DNA of 64,000 nucleotides, taken from DATMNI01 sp963817515. Lineage in GTDB: Bacteria > Acidobacteriota > Terriglobia > Bryobacterales > Bryobacteraceae. The notes under the pieces were generated by a model. That model did no database searches and had not been told where the DNA came from. It worked only from the letters and a program-made list of their open reading frames with translations. Both the position numbers and the translations under genes were made by a program. The stretch covers positions 744,001-808,000 of the forward strand of contig CAWFPJ010000031.1 of assembly GCA_963817515.1 (NCBI GenBank), written 5' to 3'. Position 1 is the first letter of the stretch. Each line of letters starts with the position of its first letter. Shown one piece after another: positions 1 to 8,800 of this stretch.

Positions 1-836
1 CGACCTTTGCCTTCAACCCGGGCGGGGAAAAGCTTCTTCGATACCGGATTGAGCATCTGGATGGTATCGCCGGCCGACCCGGAGGCTTGCGCCCGCGCCT
101 CGAATTCCAGATGGGCGCCGCCGCTCGACACTTCCACCTGCACAACTTCGCCGCGCACTACGTCATTCGGCGCTTCGAGCCAGAGCAGACGGATGGCAGC
201 GCCGGCCGGAATGGAGCGGCGCGCAACCCGGCCCGTAACCTCGGCGATGGAGGCGGCAAACTTTTCGGCGGTCGGAGCTTCCTCGCGCATTTCCATCCGG
301 AACCCCCCGGCATCAAGCGCCAGCCCGGGCTTCACGTCATCCACCGCGACTACGCGGGCCGCCATGACCAGCACTTTGACCTTGGCCCATACCGCGAACC
401 GGTGGTTCACACCGTAGCGAACGAACCCATGCCAGTAGCCGCCGGCGGTCCCTTGTTGCAGGCCTGCGATGGGAAATTCGAGCCGGCCTTCGGGCGCGGG
501 TTGACGGCTGAATTCCAGAATTTCGATGCGGGCGTCAGGCAGTTCCACTTTCATGGCGTCCCGAATGCGCGCTTCGTCCAGCACAGCGACGGGCCGCATG
601 ACGCAGATGTCGTTTTCGGGCGCCGGCGCAGCGTTCAACCGCGCGGCCAGGCGGGCCAGTTCGGAGACGCGAAATATACGGGACACTCCTGGAAACGGCG
701 CCGGCGCCAGCGGCGTGTCCTGGGCCAGATCCGCCAAAGCGGGGAATGCCGGCGCCAGGTCCTTCGACAGGATGTAATCGGAGCCGGCGCCCACGGCGAG
801 GCAGGCTGCCAGCGCAAACGAAGCCAGTGGAATCAT
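1..836 (-). CDS. flgA: FlgA, flagellar P-ring assembly chaperone (3' end off window)
   Basis: Read on the minus strand from an ATG at 836 to the window edge, 278 residues are visible and only the extreme C-terminus is missing. The first ~17 residues form a hydrophobic signal peptide, fitting a periplasmic protein. The C-terminal half has the SAF-domain pattern of FlgA (ARVVAVDDVKPG, then VARRSIPAGAAIRLLWLEAP), and the last visible stretch (NPVSKKLFPARVEGKG) matches the usual FlgA ending. The ATG overlaps the flgG stop codon by four bases (ATGA), so the two are translationally coupled. Known role of the family: periplasmic chaperone for polymerisation of the FlgI P-ring around the rod. flgH and flgI would be expected further left. 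Confidence 0.88.
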   Translation of the reverse strand, partial: MIPLASFALAACLAVGAGSDYILSKDLAPAFPALADLAQDTPLAPAPFPGVSRIFRVSELARLAARLNAAPAPENDICVMRPVAVLDEARIRDAMKVELPDARIEILEFSRQPAPEGRLEFPIAGLQQGTAGGYWHGFVRYGVNHRFAVWAKVKVLVMAARVVAVDDVKPGLALDAGGFRMEMREEAPTAEKFAASIAEVTGRVARRSIPAGAAIRLLWLEAPNDVVRGEVVQVEVSSGGAHLEFEARAQASGSAGDTIQMLNPVSKKLFPARVEGKG

Positions 837-1625
837 CGGATCAGGCTATTGACCTGCTGATACATGTCATTGGCGGCAGTGACCACTTTGGAATTGGCTT
901 CGTAGCCGCGCTGCGCCTGGATCAGGTTGATGAATTCTTCCACGATCGAGACATTGGATTGTTCGGTGTAGCCTTGCATGATGGAGCCCAGGCCTTCCTG
1001 TCCGCCGGGAGTGCCCACGGTGGCGTCGCCCGATGCGTCGGTAGGTGCGTAGAGATTGCCGCCGAGGCTGTTCAGACCAGCCGGGTTTTGGAAGTTGGCG
1101 AGTTGGATTTGTCCGGCCTGCTGGGCGGCGGTCTGGCCGGCCTGCGTGTAGCTCACGGTGCCGTCCGCGGCAATGGAGATTGCCTGTGCGGCCGAAGGGA
1201 CCGTGATCTGCGGCTCAAGCGCATTGCCATCGGAGGTCACGATCGAGCCATCCTTGTCGAGGTGGAAGTTTCCCGCGCGGGTGTAGGCAAGTTCACCCGA
1301 AGGCCGCCGCACCTGGAAGAAACCCTTGCCTTGAATGACCATGTCCAAAGGGTTGTCGGTTTGCGAAAAGGCTCCCTGGGTGAAGATGATCTCGTTCGAA
1401 GCGGCACGGGTGCCAAGCCCAACCTGAAGCCCGGTTGGAACCGTGGTCTGCTGGCCCGCGGCCGATCCGGGCTGGACCACGCGTCTGGTACAGCAGGTCT
1501 TGGAATTGCGCGCGGCGCATCTTGTAACCCGTGGTATTGGCGTTGGCCAGGTTGTTCGAAATATTGTCGATATTCATTTCTTGCGCCGACATACCGCTGG
1601 CGGCGCTGTATAGTGCTCGAAGCAT
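833..1625 (-). CDS. flgG: FlgG, flagellar distal rod protein (frame break)
   Basis: About 263 residues once one frame break is bridged. The N-terminus (MLRALYSAASGMSAQEMNID, then NNLANANTTGYK) is the classic rod/hook signature, and the C-terminus (EEFINLIQAQRGYEANSK) is the matching rod-hook C-terminal motif. The frame breaks at about 1480-1481: after LLYQT one extra C precedes the codons for VVQPGSAAG. Removing it gives an ungapped fit to FlgG proteins, which read LLYQT-IR-QPG here in E. coli. The gene lies downstream of flgF and is coupled to flgA. FlgG forms the distal rod through the P and L rings. The break looks like a sequencing insertion, but could be real. Confidence 0.88.
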
Positions 1626-1641
1626 CGGATCTCCTTGTTTA

Positions 1642-2373
1642 CTACCCTACTTTTGCAACATCCTCAATCGCGCGCTTGTTCATTTCCGTCGCGACCGACA
1701 CGGCCTTCTGCAACATTTCGAATTGCCGCATAATACTGATCAGCCGGACGGCCCCTTCGGCGCTGCCGGTATTCGATGCCTCCAGCTTGCCCTGCTCTAC
1801 CGTGGTTCCGGAAGACGGCGTGGGAATGACGGCGGGGTCCGAAACCTTAAAGTAGTTGTTGCCCTGTTTGGATAGATCGGCAGTACTGGTGAAATCAACT
1901 ACCTGTAGTTGGCCGATAACAGTACCATCCTGTAGCACCGTGCCATCGGTTGAGATCTCGATCGGGCGTGAGGGCTGCATTGTCAGGGGCGTCCCCTTGG
2001 CAGAGCGAACGGCGTAACCATCGGAAGTGACCAGCGTGCCGCCGGGCGCCAGGCGGAAGTTGCCGTTGCGCGTATACAGAGGACCGCCGGGCCCCTGCAC
2101 CGAGAAGAAGCCTTTTCCGGAGAGCGCCACATCCAGCGGATTTCCGGTGGGGTGCACGATCCCTTGGGAGAGATCGATCCAAGGCTTTTCGATGACCGGC
2201 ATGGTGGGGATGGAATCGGGGTCCTGAGCCTCGGGCGCGCTGTAGAGGCTGTAGAACTCGCGGTCGGCTTTGTAGCCGCCGGTGGATGCGTTAGCAACGT
2301 TGTTCGCCAGCAGGTCGAGGGATTCCATGCGGGCGCGAAGTCCGCTGGCCGCAGTTGCCGTCATAGTGTCCAT
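1642..2373 (-). CDS. flgF: FlgF, flagellar proximal rod protein
   Basis: Intact frame of 243 residues from the ATG at 2373. An upstream in-frame ATG at 2421 would add 16 residues (MSETPLGPRR...), but FlgF/FlgG family members start at the equivalent of MDTMTATAASGLRARMESLD, so the inner start is preferred. Neither start has a convincing Shine-Dalgarno. Family features seen: LLANNVANASTGGYK near the N-terminus, PLDVALSGKGFFSVQGPGG in the middle (the conserved rod/hook GxGFF motif), and a C-terminal helix ending MLQKAVSVATEMNKRAIEDV. It is the first gene of a minus-strand flgF-flgG-flgA operon, divergent from fliK. The protein is a proximal rod component exported by the flagellar type III system. 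Confidence 0.88.
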   Translation of the reverse strand: MDTMTATAASGLRARMESLDLLANNVANASTGGYKADREFYSLYSAPEAQDPDSIPTMPVIEKPWIDLSQGIVHPTGNPLDVALSGKGFFSVQGPGGPLYTRNGNFRLAPGGTLVTSDGYAVRSAKGTPLTMQPSRPIEISTDGTVLQDGTVIGQLQVVDFTSTADLSKQGNNYFKVSDPAVIPTPSSGTTVEQGKLEASNTGSAEGAVRLISIMRQFEMLQKAVSVATEMNKRAIEDVAKVG

Positions 2374-2615
2374 AGCGGGGATGAGAAGAGCACGCCGTGG
2401 GCCAAGAGGAGTTTCAGACATAAATCACTCAAAAGATAAGGAAGTGGGCCGATAAGCATGGTGAGGACGAGAATGGTTCCGCGGCAACTTCTTGCCGCGA
2501 AGGCCCCGCGAGCCATTTTCCTGTCTCGCGCCACTGTGCCAAACCGTTGAAAACGCGCCGCGCCGGTTTGGCCTGCGAGCTGCAATTGAAGGCTGCGTGA
2601 CCGCACTCCCAATGC

Positions 2616-4244
2616 ATGCATCGCTTCCCGCCGGGCCGGCTCGGAACAATAGCCAGTCAGACGCGGCGGCGCATGGAGATTCCCGGTCATCGCACTTCCC
2701 TGCCATGTTCGGCGGCATGGTTGAAGCCCGGCGAGCAGTCCGATGCGGCGCCTTTAAAGAAGGTAACGGCAGCGTCCCCTCGATCGGACACGGCTGCGGC
2801 CCAAACCGAAAATGCGCCTGCTGGAAGCGACCCCGGGGCAGCGCAGCCCGCGGCGGGAGAACTTGCGGCTACTGCCCTACCGGCCGCGACGACAGTTGCG
2901 GACGGACTTCCCGAAGGACCATCGACAATAACCGCGGAACAGATTGGCAGGCCCGCGGGGCGATATCAGACTCCCATCTGGATCCCGGGCAGCGAGTTCG
3001 AAGACGCTTCGACTTCGACGCCGGGAGGCGCCATGGCACTCGCGGACCAGCCGGGTTTGGGCCGGCGGCGGCCGGCGGCTTCGCGAACCAGTGGCGAGGA
3101 TGAGGTTGCTCTAAGCCTGGTTGCTTCAAATCTGGTTGCTTCAAGCCTGATTGCTCCAAACCTGATTGCTCCAACTCCAGCGGCTGATTTGCAGTCGAAG
3201 CCCGAAGCCGCCCAGGTCTCGATGGCGTCGACGGGCACATGGCGGCTTGAGTCCAACACCAATGAGTCGGCCGGCGGCGAGCTGCGGCGGCCCGTAGCCC
3301 CACTTCGAACCGATATGCCGACGGACTCTTCGGCCGGCATGAGCGCGGGCAGCACCGGCGAGCCGGCCAAACTAGCGTTTGCGGCCCGCCTGATTCCGAT
3401 GACTGCGACAGAGCAGCAGACGGCGCCTGCGGCGATGCTATTGCCGCGGACCGGTTCCGATGTACCAGCGCGGTCAACTGCAGACGGCCATGCACCTCTT
3501 TTGGTATTGGAATCGAACGACAAAGGCAGTACCGTCCCGATAACTCCGTCCCAGAGCATGGCGAATCACGGAGGCGACAGCCAGTCCACGGCGGAGCAGG
3601 ACAGTAATAGCGGATTGCCCAACCGGTCTCGAAAAAACGATGAGCCTCAGGCCATTGCGGATGAACTCTCGCAGACCACCGCGGGCAGAGTCATCCCGCA
3701 TACCGGATACGCGCCGGAGCCGCGGGTGGACACTGCCAGCCAGACCACTGCTTCTTCCTCGGCGGAATCGATGCACCCGAAGGAAGCGCCGGCACTGGCG
3801 CCAGGAACCGAAGCACCGAAGGAGCCGGGCGCGGCGCGCGACATCAAGCTCGAAATCGGCGGCGGCGACCATCGGGTTGAAGTACGGCTGATGGAACGCG
3901 GAGGCGAGGTACTTGTGGCGGTGAAGACATCCGACTCACATCTGGCAAGCACGCTTCGAGAAGACTTGCCGGCACTTTCATCACGTCTTGCCGATTCGGG
4001 GTTTCGAGCCGATACATGGCACCCTGGCGCATCGGGCGCCGGCGAGTGGCATCGGCAGGCCGAGCGTTCCGCTGGAGGTGCGCCTCAGGACCCGGACAAC
4101 CAACAAGGAAAGAAGGACGACCAGCAATCAGGCGGGCGGCATTCAGGCGAACGGCAGGCCCAGCAGCAAAAAGTTCCAGAAGAACAACTCAATCAAAAGC
4201 AGAAAGGAAAGGATTTCGAATGGTTCATGTCAACTCTGCGCTAA
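2616..4244 (+). CDS. fliK: FliK-like flagellar hook-length control protein
   Basis: A 542-residue protein. Most of it (residues 1-~400) is low-complexity, rich in Ala, Ser, Thr, Pro and Gly, as in the ruler part of FliK. Near the C-terminus lies a FliK C-terminal domain-like block (VEVRLMERGGEVLVAVKTSD, then LREDLPALSSRLADSGF), followed by a Gln/Lys-rich tail. The block fits the FliK export-gate-interacting domain, and the gene's place just before the hook genes agrees. Residues ~168-187 are built from a four-fold 15-bp tandem repeat. The start is uncertain: ATGs at 2616 and 2673 are both possible. The end overlaps the next gene by 25 bases. FliK measures the hook and triggers the substrate switch of FlhB. 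Confidence 0.72.
   Translation: MHRFPPGRLGTIASQTRRRMEIPGHRTSLPCSAAWLKPGEQSDAAPLKKVTAASPRSDTAAAQTENAPAGSDPGAAQPAAGELAATALPAATTVADGLPEGPSTITAEQIGRPAGRYQTPIWIPGSEFEDASTSTPGGAMALADQPGLGRRRPAASRTSGEDEVALSLVASNLVASSLIAPNLIAPTPAADLQSKPEAAQVSMASTGTWRLESNTNESAGGELRRPVAPLRTDMPTDSSAGMSAGSTGEPAKLAFAARLIPMTATEQQTAPAAMLLPRTGSDVPARSTADGHAPLLVLESNDKGSTVPITPSQSMANHGGDSQSTAEQDSNSGLPNRSRKNDEPQAIADELSQTTAGRVIPHTGYAPEPRVDTASQTTASSSAESMHPKEAPALAPGTEAPKEPGAARDIKLEIGGGDHRVEVRLMERGGEVLVAVKTSDSHLASTLREDLPALSSRLADSGFRADTWHPGASGAGEWHRQAERSAGGAPQDPDNQQGKKDDQQSGGRHSGERQAQQQKVPEEQLNQKQKGKDFEWFMSTLR
3117..3176 (+). repeat. Four-copy 15-bp tandem repeat inside fliK
   Basis: Units are CTGGTTGCTTCAAAT, CTGGTTGCTTCAAGC, CTGATTGCTCCAAAC and CTGATTGCTCCAACT. 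They keep the reading frame and encode four copies of a five-residue motif (LVASN, LVASS, LIAPN, LIAPT). Units 1-2 and 3-4 resemble each other most, which suggests stepwise duplication. Confidence 0.85.
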
Positions 4245-4843
4245 GGCTAGCGCAAAACGATACGTATACGCAGCGCAACACTTCACGGCGAAGCAATGCC
4301 AACACCTCCTCGGATTCGGCAATGCCCCAGTCCACAACCGGGACCGCGGCTGGGTGCAAGCCACCGGCCACGGCTCCGCCCGTTACAGGCACTACCGTTA
4401 CCCCGCCGGCCACCTCAACAAATCCGGGGGCCGCTGATTTTCGCGCGCTGTTCACCAGCAGCCTGGGTCCGCCCGTCCCGGTAGTACCGGCAGCGGGGCC
4501 AGCCCCGCCACCTACGGCCGAGTCCGTCTTTGGGGCTAACCCCTGGATCACTAATCCCGGCGGGCAGGCGCCGAACGGTGTTACCTACAACTTCAATCCA
4601 ATCTACTTCGCTACGCCTGCTACGGCCGCTAAAGTGGCGCAGATGTTAGGCGGCAAGGTGGTGGCAACCAACGCCATCACACCATTTGGGCCGTTCACGC
4701 AAAACCAGCCGAATCAAATGGTGCAACTCCCCAACGGGAAGGTGCTCAACGCTGGAATCATCGCCTCCTTTTACGATCGCGGCTATTCGCAGCAGTACAT
4801 CAACATGATGGTTGCGAACGAAGTCAACGATACCACCACTTAA
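4220..4843 (+). CDS. Conserved-looking protein of unknown function in the hook operon
   Basis: 207 residues from an ATG preceded by a strong purine-rich ribosome site (AGAAAGGAAAGG) lying inside the end of fliK. No family is recognised. Residues ~20-100 are a low-complexity Thr/Pro/Ala linker. The C-terminal half is well structured (NPIYFATPATAAKVAQMLGG, VQLPNGKVLNAG, then FYDRGYSQQYINMMVANEV) and has mixed alpha/beta character. There is no signal peptide or membrane segment. Position between fliK and flgD, with 25 bases of overlap upstream and an 11-base gap downstream, implies co-expression with hook assembly. It could be an export substrate, a hook-cap partner or a chaperone. That is inference from context only. 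Confidence 0.6.
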   Translation: MVHVNSALRLAQNDTYTQRNTSRRSNANTSSDSAMPQSTTGTAAGCKPPATAPPVTGTTVTPPATSTNPGAADFRALFTSSLGPPVPVVPAAGPAPPPTAESVFGANPWITNPGGQAPNGVTYNFNPIYFATPATAAKVAQMLGGKVVATNAITPFGPFTQNQPNQMVQLPNGKVLNAGIIASFYDRGYSQQYINMMVANEVNDTTT

Positions 4844-4854
4844 GAGGAGAACCC

Positions 4855-5167
4855 ATGTCACCCGTCAGCCAACCCAGACCACTCAACCACCGGAACCAGT
4901 CCGTCGACAGCGGCCGCGACCGCCTCCTCCTCCGCAGTCACCAAGAACATGTTCCTGCAGCTTCTGGTGGCGCAGCTCAAGAACCAGGATCCCCTGAACC
5001 CGACCGACCCCGCGACGTTCATGTCGCAGCTCGCGCAATTCCAGCAGCTCGAACAGTCCATGAATACGGGCCAGGACATCACGGCGATTCGTACGGACCT
5101 GGAAAACTACACCGCGGCCGCCGTCCCCTCCACGTCCACCAACGGAACGACAGTACCGCAATCTTAA
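4855..5167 (+). CDS. flgD: FlgD, short hook-cap scaffolding protein (frame break)
   Basis: The ATG at 4855 follows an AAGAGGAG ribosome site. The frame carrying the FlgD core starts only later (VTKNMFLQLLVAQLKNQDPL, then NPTDPATFMSQLAQFQQLEQ), so one extra base lies somewhere between about 4860 and 4900. After correction the protein is about 103 residues: a Ser/Thr/Ala-rich N-terminus plus the conserved FlgD N-terminal domain. It lacks the C-terminal Ig-like/Tudor part present in the 231-residue E. coli protein. FlgD caps the growing hook. Such a short form may be normal in this lineage or may use a partner for the missing part. Confidence 0.8.
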
Positions 5168-5179
5168 TCGGAGAATCAT

Positions 5180-6444
5180 ATGTTTACTTCTTTTTCAACG
5201 GCACTTTCGGCGCTCAACGCCACATCCACCGCGATTGACGTGGTAGGCAACAACCTGGCGAACCTCAACACGCCCGGTTTCAAAACCAGCCAGGTGGCTT
5301 TCCGCGACCTGGTGACTCAGTCGCTGGGCGCGGGTCTTGGTGAGACGCAGGTCGGTTTCGGCACGGGCACCCCGCTTACGATCCGGGAATTCACACAGGG
5401 CGCCATCCAGACCAGTTCCGGTCTGCTGGACGCGGCGATTCAGGGAGACGGCTTCTTCGTCTTGAAAAACGCCGCCGGCAACACCGAGTATTCGAGAGCC
5501 GGTAATTTCCAGGCCGACAAGAATGGAAACCTGCTCACCGATACCGGCGACGCGGTTCAGGGATGGACCACGCTGAACGCGGCCGGCCAGGTGGACACCA
5601 ATGGGCCCATCGGCAACATCATCGTTCCGGTGGGTTCGGTCCGGCCCCCCCTCGCCACCACGACCTTCACCGTGGATTTGAACTTGAACTCAACGTCGGC
5701 GGCGGACTCGACCTCAGCGTTCACCACTCCGCTTACGGTTGTAGACAGCTCTGGGCGGCTCCCACGTCCTGACCATGAACTTCACCAAGACGGGCGCCAA
5801 TCAATGGACTTACGACGTAACCATCCCCGGGGAAGACGTGTCCGGCGGAGTGGCCGGAACTCCCTTTGACACCGGCGCGACCGGGACCCTGACTTTCGAC
5901 ACCAACGGCAGGTTGACCGATCCCGCCCGCTGGAACCCCTATCGCCATCGCCATTCCGGGTCTCGCAGACGGCGCGACCGATATGAGCATGGCGTGGGAT
6001 CCGTACACCAGCGGCGGCACGGGCCGGATCACGCAGTTCGGCCAGCCCTCAGCCTCTTCGGCAAGTTCACAAAACGGGAAGACGGCGGGACAGTTGATTC
6101 ACGTCGGTCTGGCGGATGGCGGCGGAATTCTGGCGGGATACTCGAATGGCGACCAGATCGTGGTGGGACAGGTGGCAATGGCGGCGATTCGCAATCCCGA
6201 CACCCTGATTGCGTCTGGAAACAATACTTTCCAGCTCAGCGCCCTGACCGCGACACCTTCCGTCGGCGTGCCGGGAACCGGCGGCCGGGGAGCGATCATG
6301 GGTGGCTCCGTCGAAGCCTCCACCGTGGACATAGCAAAGGAGTTCACCAACTTGATCGTCTACCAGCGCGGCTACGAGGCAAACTCCAAAGTAATCACGA
6401 CCTCGGATCAATTAAGTCAAGACACTATCAACTTAATAAGGTAA
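5180..6444 (+). CDS. flgE: FlgE, flagellar hook protein (two frame breaks)
   Basis: About 421 residues after bridging two breaks. The N-terminus (FSTALSALNATSTAIDVVGN, then NLANLNTPGFKT) and C-terminus (EFTNLIVYQRGYEANSK, ending DTINLIR) are the hook-protein D0 helices. The middle (QGDGFFVLKN) has the GFF motif, and an inner SHVLTMNFTK segment matches the FlgE domain. Breaks are at about 5753 (after VVDSSG) and about 5926 (after LTDPA); each is repaired by removing one base in a G/C-rich run. The gene follows flgD by 12 bases. FlgE polymerises into the hook joining the rod to the filament. The two breaks are the main oddity. Confidence 0.88.
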
Positions 6445-6451
6445 ACCGCCG

Positions 6452-6701
6452 ATGACTCCTCAGGAAGAGATTGCAACGCTGGGCGATGTGCCGGTCGATA
6501 TCGAAGTCGAGCTCGACCGCCGCACCATGACCACGCGCGAAGTGCTGCAACTGGAAGAGGGTTGCGTGATCTGCACTTCGCGATCCGCCGGCGAGAACAT
6601 CGACATCTACATCGGCGGGCGTGCTATGCGGCTCCGGTGAGATTGTGGTGATCGAGAACACGCTGGGGGTGCGGATCACTGACTTCCGAGACGACATTTG
6701 A
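6452..6701 (+). CDS. fliN: FliN, short C-ring SpoA-domain protein (frame break)
   Basis: About 82 residues after correcting one base at ~6617. The first frame reads TLGDVPVDIEVELDRRTMTT and ends IYIGG. After the break the sequence resumes as VLCGSGEIVVIENTLGVRIT and stops at TGA 6699-6701. Together these form one complete SpoA (FliN) domain with almost no N-terminal extension, shorter than E. coli FliN (137 residues). FliN lies at the base of the C-ring and takes part in rotor switching and in docking the export ATPase complex. It sits 7 bases after flgE. A second, longer SpoA protein is encoded at 15014-15898, so the ring may be built from both. Confidence 0.82.
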
Positions 6702-6713
6702 AGGACGGTCCGA

Positions 6714-7014
6714 ATGGAAGGAATCCAACAAGTCGCGGCAGTGGCGGCTGTTCTGGGGCTGCTGGGCGCGACACTATGGTGGTTGAGGCGACGCGGGTTC
6801 GCCACGCTGGCAATGGGCAGGAAGCCCGGCGGCCGGCGGATGGAATGCCTGGAGCGGCTGTCGCTGGGGCCGCAACAAACGCTGCATCTGGTGCGGGTGG
6901 GCCAGACGGCGCTTTTGCTGGCCTCATCGCCAACCGGCTGTGCGTTGGTGCGGAGTTTTTCGTGCGGCGAGATTGCCGGCGAAGTTGAAACCAGCCGGGA
7001 GGTCTCATCAATGA
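6714..7014 (+). CDS. fliO: FliO, flagellar export-gate assembly protein (3' end uncertain)
   Basis: Starts MEGIQQVAAVAAVLGLLGAT with one membrane segment (~residues 5-23), followed by a short basic cytoplasmic domain (RRRGFATLAMGRK, then RLSLGPQQTLHLVRVGQT). This is the usual FliO layout, and the gene lies in the expected slot between fliN and fliP. The open frame runs without a stop into fliP, so the true end is unclear. A TGA at 7012-7014 that overlaps the fliP ATG (ATGA) would be the natural stop if one base error lies upstream. FliO helps assemble the FliP pore of the type III export gate. Confidence 0.7.
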
Positions 7015-7750
7015 GAATCCCGCGCGTACTGTCTGGGTCTGGCCCTGGCCGTTCCGGCAATGGCCGCAAGCGCCGAACCTCTCTCGCTTCTTGGCATATC
7101 GACCGGAAAGAACGGCGGCAGCCTGAGCGTCCCGATGCAGATCGTGATTCTGTTGACGCTGATGACGGTGCTGCCGGCCGCGGTCATGTGCATCACGCCG
7201 TTCCTGCGCATCGTTATCGTGCTGCACTTTCTGCGGCAGGCGCTGGGCACGCAAACCACGCCATCCAACCAGGTGCTGCTGGGGCTGGCGCTGTTTCTGG
7301 CCATCGTCGTCATGCAGCCTGTGGCGGCGGATATGTATCACCAGGGTTGGGAGCCGATGGAGGCGGGCACAGTTAACGGCCACGCAGGCCATGGAACAAG
7401 GTTCGAAGCCTCTGCACAATTTTCTGGTAAGGTTTGCGCGCGAAAAAGACATCAAGCTGTTCGTTGAGATTGCGCGAGCACCCGCCCCGCGCTCATCCGC
7501 CGACCTGGATCTGAAGACTCTGATCCCCGCTTATATCCTCTCCGAATTGAAAACCGGTTTCCAGATCGGCGCCGTCCTGTTTCTGCCGTTTCTGGTGATC
7601 GATCTGGTGATCGCTTCCGTGACGCTCTCGATCGGCATGGTGCAACTGCCGCCAGTCATGATTTCCGCTCCCTTCAAGATCCTGCTGTTCGTGCTGGTGG
7701 ACGGCTGGAACCTGGTGGTTGGTTCTCTGATGAAGAGTTTCTACCAATGA
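7011..7750 (+). CDS. fliP: FliP, flagellar export-gate protein (two frame breaks)
   Basis: About 245 residues when two breaks are bridged (~7035 in the signal peptide, ~7372 in the periplasmic loop). The start MRIPRVL is followed, after the first break, by a cleavable signal-like stretch (GLALAVPAMAASA). Family motifs: VLPAAVMCITPFLRIVIVLH, QTTPSNQVLLGLALFLAIVV, and after the second break AMEQGSKPLHNFLVRFAREK and ILSELKTGFQIGAVLFLPFL. The C-terminus (GWNLVVGSLMKSFYQ) matches FliP. Its stop overlaps fliQ by four bases. FliP forms the core of the export-gate pore with FliQ and FliR. Both breaks read as one extra base. Confidence 0.87.
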
Positions 7751-8016
7751 CGCCGGACTCCGTGGTTCAGATCATACGTCAGGCGCTGATGACGACCTTC
7801 TGGCTGGCAGCTCCTTTGCTGGCGATTGCCTTCGTGGCGGGTATCGTGATCAGCCTGGTGCAGATCGCGACCTCAATGCAGGACAACGCCTTCAGCACCA
7901 TCCCGCGCCTGGTCGTGTTTCTGGCCGGGCTTCTTTTTCTGATGCCGTGGATGCTGTCGAGGCTGATGTCTTACACCATCTTTCTGCTGGGAGACCTGGG
8001 TCGCTATGCCCGCTAA
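7747..8016 (+). CDS. fliQ: FliQ, flagellar export-gate protein
   Basis: Intact 89-residue protein, the normal FliQ length, with two membrane hairpins (about residues 15-40 and 53-75). The sequence DSVVQIIRQALMTTFWLAAP and ISLVQIATSMQDNAFSTIPR follows the family pattern. The start overlaps the fliP stop (ATGA) and the end overlaps fliR by 11 bases, showing tight coupling of the three gate subunits. It packs around the FliP pentamer in the inner membrane. Confidence 0.93.
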   Translation: MTPDSVVQIIRQALMTTFWLAAPLLAIAFVAGIVISLVQIATSMQDNAFSTIPRLVVFLAGLLFLMPWMLSRLMSYTIFLLGDLGRYAR

Positions 8017-8780
8017 CCTTACGCTCTCGGTCGGAACGCTTTACGCATTTCTTCTGGTGCTGGCGCGAGTCGGCGGCGCCCTTACCTTCGTACCGCTGCC
8101 AGGTATGAATGCCGTTCCGGAACCTGTGCGCGCGGCGCTGGCTGTGGGATTCACACTGTCGCTATATGCCCGGTGGCCGGTGGTAAATGCATCCGGGGTG
8201 ACCATCGCGACGCTGGCTGGTTGGGCCGTGGCGGAAGCCGCGCTGGGTATCGCGATCGGCGTGTGCGTGGCCATTGTGCTTGAGACTTTCACGATGGCGG
8301 CACAAGTATTAGGACTGCAGGCCGGCTACGGGTACGCTTCCACGATCGACCCAAACTCACAGGCCGATTCCGGCATCCTTCTGGTTTTCTCTCAACTGAT
8401 GGCGGGCATGCTGTTTTTCGCCTTGGGCCTGGACCGCGAGATCTTACGGCTGTTCGCACGAAGCCTGGACAAAGTTCCCGTGGGGACTTACATTTTGGGC
8501 CCGGCTTCGGCGGATGCCCTGATCCGGCTGGGGTCCAGCGCTGTTCTCGACAGGCGTTCGCCTGGCCCTGCCGGTGGTAGCGCTTCTGGTGATGGTGGAT
8601 GTGGCGCTGGCGTTGATGGGCCGGCTGAACTCGCAATTGCAATTGCTGTCGCTGGCCTTCCCGGCGAAGATGCTGACGGCTCTGCTGGTACTGAGTTGGG
8701 TGGCGGCGCTGTTTCCCCGAATCATGACGGAACTTGCCGGCCATGCCTGGACGACGGCATACCGGGTTTTGGGGATATGA
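8006..8780 (+). CDS. fliR: FliR, flagellar export-gate protein (frame break)
   Basis: About 257 residues with six or so predicted membrane segments. N-terminal YAFLLVLARVGGALTFVPLP and middle LGLQAGYGYASTIDPNSQAD are typical FliR motifs. The frame breaks at ~8553: after SSAVL one extra base precedes codons for TGVRLALPVVALLVMVDVAL. The end (MLTALLVLSWVAALFPRIM) matches the FliR C-terminus. The gene overlaps fliQ by 11 bases and precedes flhB by 20 bases. FliR is the single-copy subunit closing the FliP5-FliQ4-FliR gate. Confidence 0.88.
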
Positions 8781-8800
8781 CGCTCGGCATATGACACATC

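Noticed and set aside
2869..3872. Long minus-strand open frames opposite fliK
   Set aside because: They lie in GC-rich, low-complexity sequence, have no recognisable protein features, and the plus-strand frame carries the FliK C-terminal domain.
5740..5930. Programmed frameshifting in flgE and other flagellar genes
   Set aside because: No shared slippery heptamer, stem-loop or stop-codon context was seen at the breaks, and the same kind of break occurs in unrelated genes.
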